Part shown: positions 5,267 to 5,939 of the stretch, in pieces
How positions within the stretch are numbered: position 1 is the first letter of the stretch
Layout of the letters: each line of letters opens with the position of its first letter
Assembly (NCBI GenBank): GCA_007125255.1
Contig: SLDM01000092.1
Span: 1-5,939, forward strand
DNA length: 5,939 bases
Direction of reading: 5' to 3'
From: Phycisphaerales bacterium
GTDB taxonomy: Bacteria > Planctomycetota > Phycisphaerae > Phycisphaerales > SM1A02
Notes under the pieces: model-generated
The model's database searches: none
What the model saw: the letters and a program-made list of their open reading frames with translations, nothing else
What the model was told of the DNA's origin: nothing
Position numbers and translations under genes: made by a program

Positions 5267-5939
5267 TCACGGGTCGTCCGGTGTGGCCAGTTCCTCCAGC
5301 GGCTTTCCGAACCGTGCAATCAGTTGGCGCGGGACCCCGATCCCCGCGACAAAGAGTCGGCCGGTGAAGGGGCGCCCCTGTTCGGTCAGCAGACCAGGCT
5401 TGATTCCGACGAAGGTGACCGTCGCCTCTGCCCGCACCGCGCCGCCCAGGGGCACGCCGCGCTGGGCATCCAGCCCCGACGGGCAGTCCACCGCGATCAC
5501 TCTTCCGCCGCAGCCGTTGATCCAGCCGATCGCGCGGGCCGGATCGCCCTCGACGGGCCGGTCCAGCCCCGTCCCGAAGATCGCGTCGATCACCAGGTCG
5601 CCCGGCGAAACCCCTTCGGGCGCCTGCTCGAGCGGGACGATCGACAGGTTCATCGCCCGGCAGACCGCGGCGTTCGTGGCGGCATCACCAGGCTCGCGCG
5701 GCGGATTCAGAGCGATGATCGTCACGGCTCGCCCGGCATTGTTGAGATGCCGCGCCACGGCATATCCGTCGCCACCGTTGTTGCCCGCTCCACAGACGAT
5801 CCAGGTGCGGTCGGCCCGCCGGTCCGGATCGAGCCGCTCGAGAATCACCCGGCCGAGATTGATCGAGGCGTTCTCCATCAGGATGATTCCCGGCAGGTGG
5901 TACGCCGCCGCCGCCTCCCGGTCGATCGCGCGTGAATCA
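5267..5939 (-). CDS. nnrE: NAD(P)H-hydrate epimerase, stand-alone YjeF_N domain (partial, N-terminus off the right edge)
   Basis: NnrE interconverts the R and S epimers of hydrated NADH and NADPH so that the partner dehydratase (NnrD) can restore them. It is a cytoplasmic metabolite-repair enzyme. The frame is open to the right edge. Upstream of the first internal Met (5878) it still reads SRAIDREAAAAYHLPGIIL followed by MENAS, the family's N-terminal IDR...LPG..LMENA motif, so the true start lies only a short way outside and the Met at 5878 is not the start. Counting from that Met, further motifs are CGAGNNGGDGYAVA (29-42, nucleotide binding), DAIFGTGLDRPVEG (98-111), VIAVDCPSGLDA (127-138, with Asp131 at the conserved acidic position) and FVGIKPGLL (156-164). 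The protein stops soon after the domain, with no fused YjeF_C dehydratase. The 173-base gap and hairpin downstream suggest it is not tightly coupled to the transporter genes. Confidence 0.93.
   Translation of the reverse strand, partial: DSRAIDREAAAAYHLPGIILMENASINLGRVILERLDPDRRADRTWIVCGAGNNGGDGYAVARHLNNAGRAVTIIALNPPREPGDAATNAAVCRAMNLSIVPLEQAPEGVSPGDLVIDAIFGTGLDRPVEGDPARAIGWINGCGGRVIAVDCPSGLDAQRGVPLGGAVRAEATVTFVGIKPGLLTEQGRPFTGRLFVAGIGVPRQLIARFGKPLEELATPDDP

Noticed and set aside
4789..5319. Minus-strand open frame of 176 codons spanning the nnrE-permease gap
   Set aside because: It runs out of frame through the permease N-terminus and the nnrE C-terminus. The product is Pro/Arg/Gly-rich with no recognisable motif.
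5876..5878. ATG at 5878 as the start of nnrE
   Set aside because: The frame continues upstream to the window edge and encodes the conserved N-terminal YjeF_N motif, so this Met is the internal Met of the LMENA motif.

Overview
The window is GC-rich bacterial DNA with tightly packed genes and no mobile element, RNA gene or CRISPR array that I can see. The best guess for the source is a planctomycete, most likely of the Phycisphaerae type. This rests on the N-terminus of the permease (MYHVVLTNRYLTSRVIP followed by a long hydrophobic run), its C-terminal pattern, and a long secreted helical protein with an LTxxQ-type motif. It is an inference from memory of family style, not from a search.

Layout. 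Positions 1-1910 (minus strand) hold most of a large secreted, alpha-helical protein of unknown function whose C-terminus lies beyond the left edge. It has degenerate internal repeats. A 162-base divergent intergenic region (1911-2072) separates it from a plus-strand DinB/YfiT-family gene (2073-2576). The 104-base convergent gap that follows carries seven tandem copies of a 13-base unit and a small hairpin. From there to the right edge everything is on the minus strand. Reading in the direction of transcription these are a stand-alone NAD(P)H-hydrate epimerase (nnrE, N-terminus cut by the right edge), a 173-base gap with a hairpin and a strong G-quadruplex motif, a LolC/LolE-type FtsX permease, and its LolD-type ATPase. 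The last two overlap by 8 bases.

How the genes work together. The permease and ATPase almost certainly form one inner-membrane ABC complex of the lipoprotein-release (LolCDE) or MacB-like class, with expression coupled through the overlap. NnrE is a metabolite-repair enzyme and probably an unrelated neighbour. The DinB-family protein and the secreted helical protein have no evident link to the transporter.

Nothing here amounts to a clearly new multi-gene system. The points most worth a second look are the internal repeats of the secreted protein, an apparent extra transmembrane hairpin in the permease, the 13-base tandem repeat, the G-quadruplex motif upstream of the permease, and a promoter placed so close to the left gene's start that its mRNA may be leaderless.
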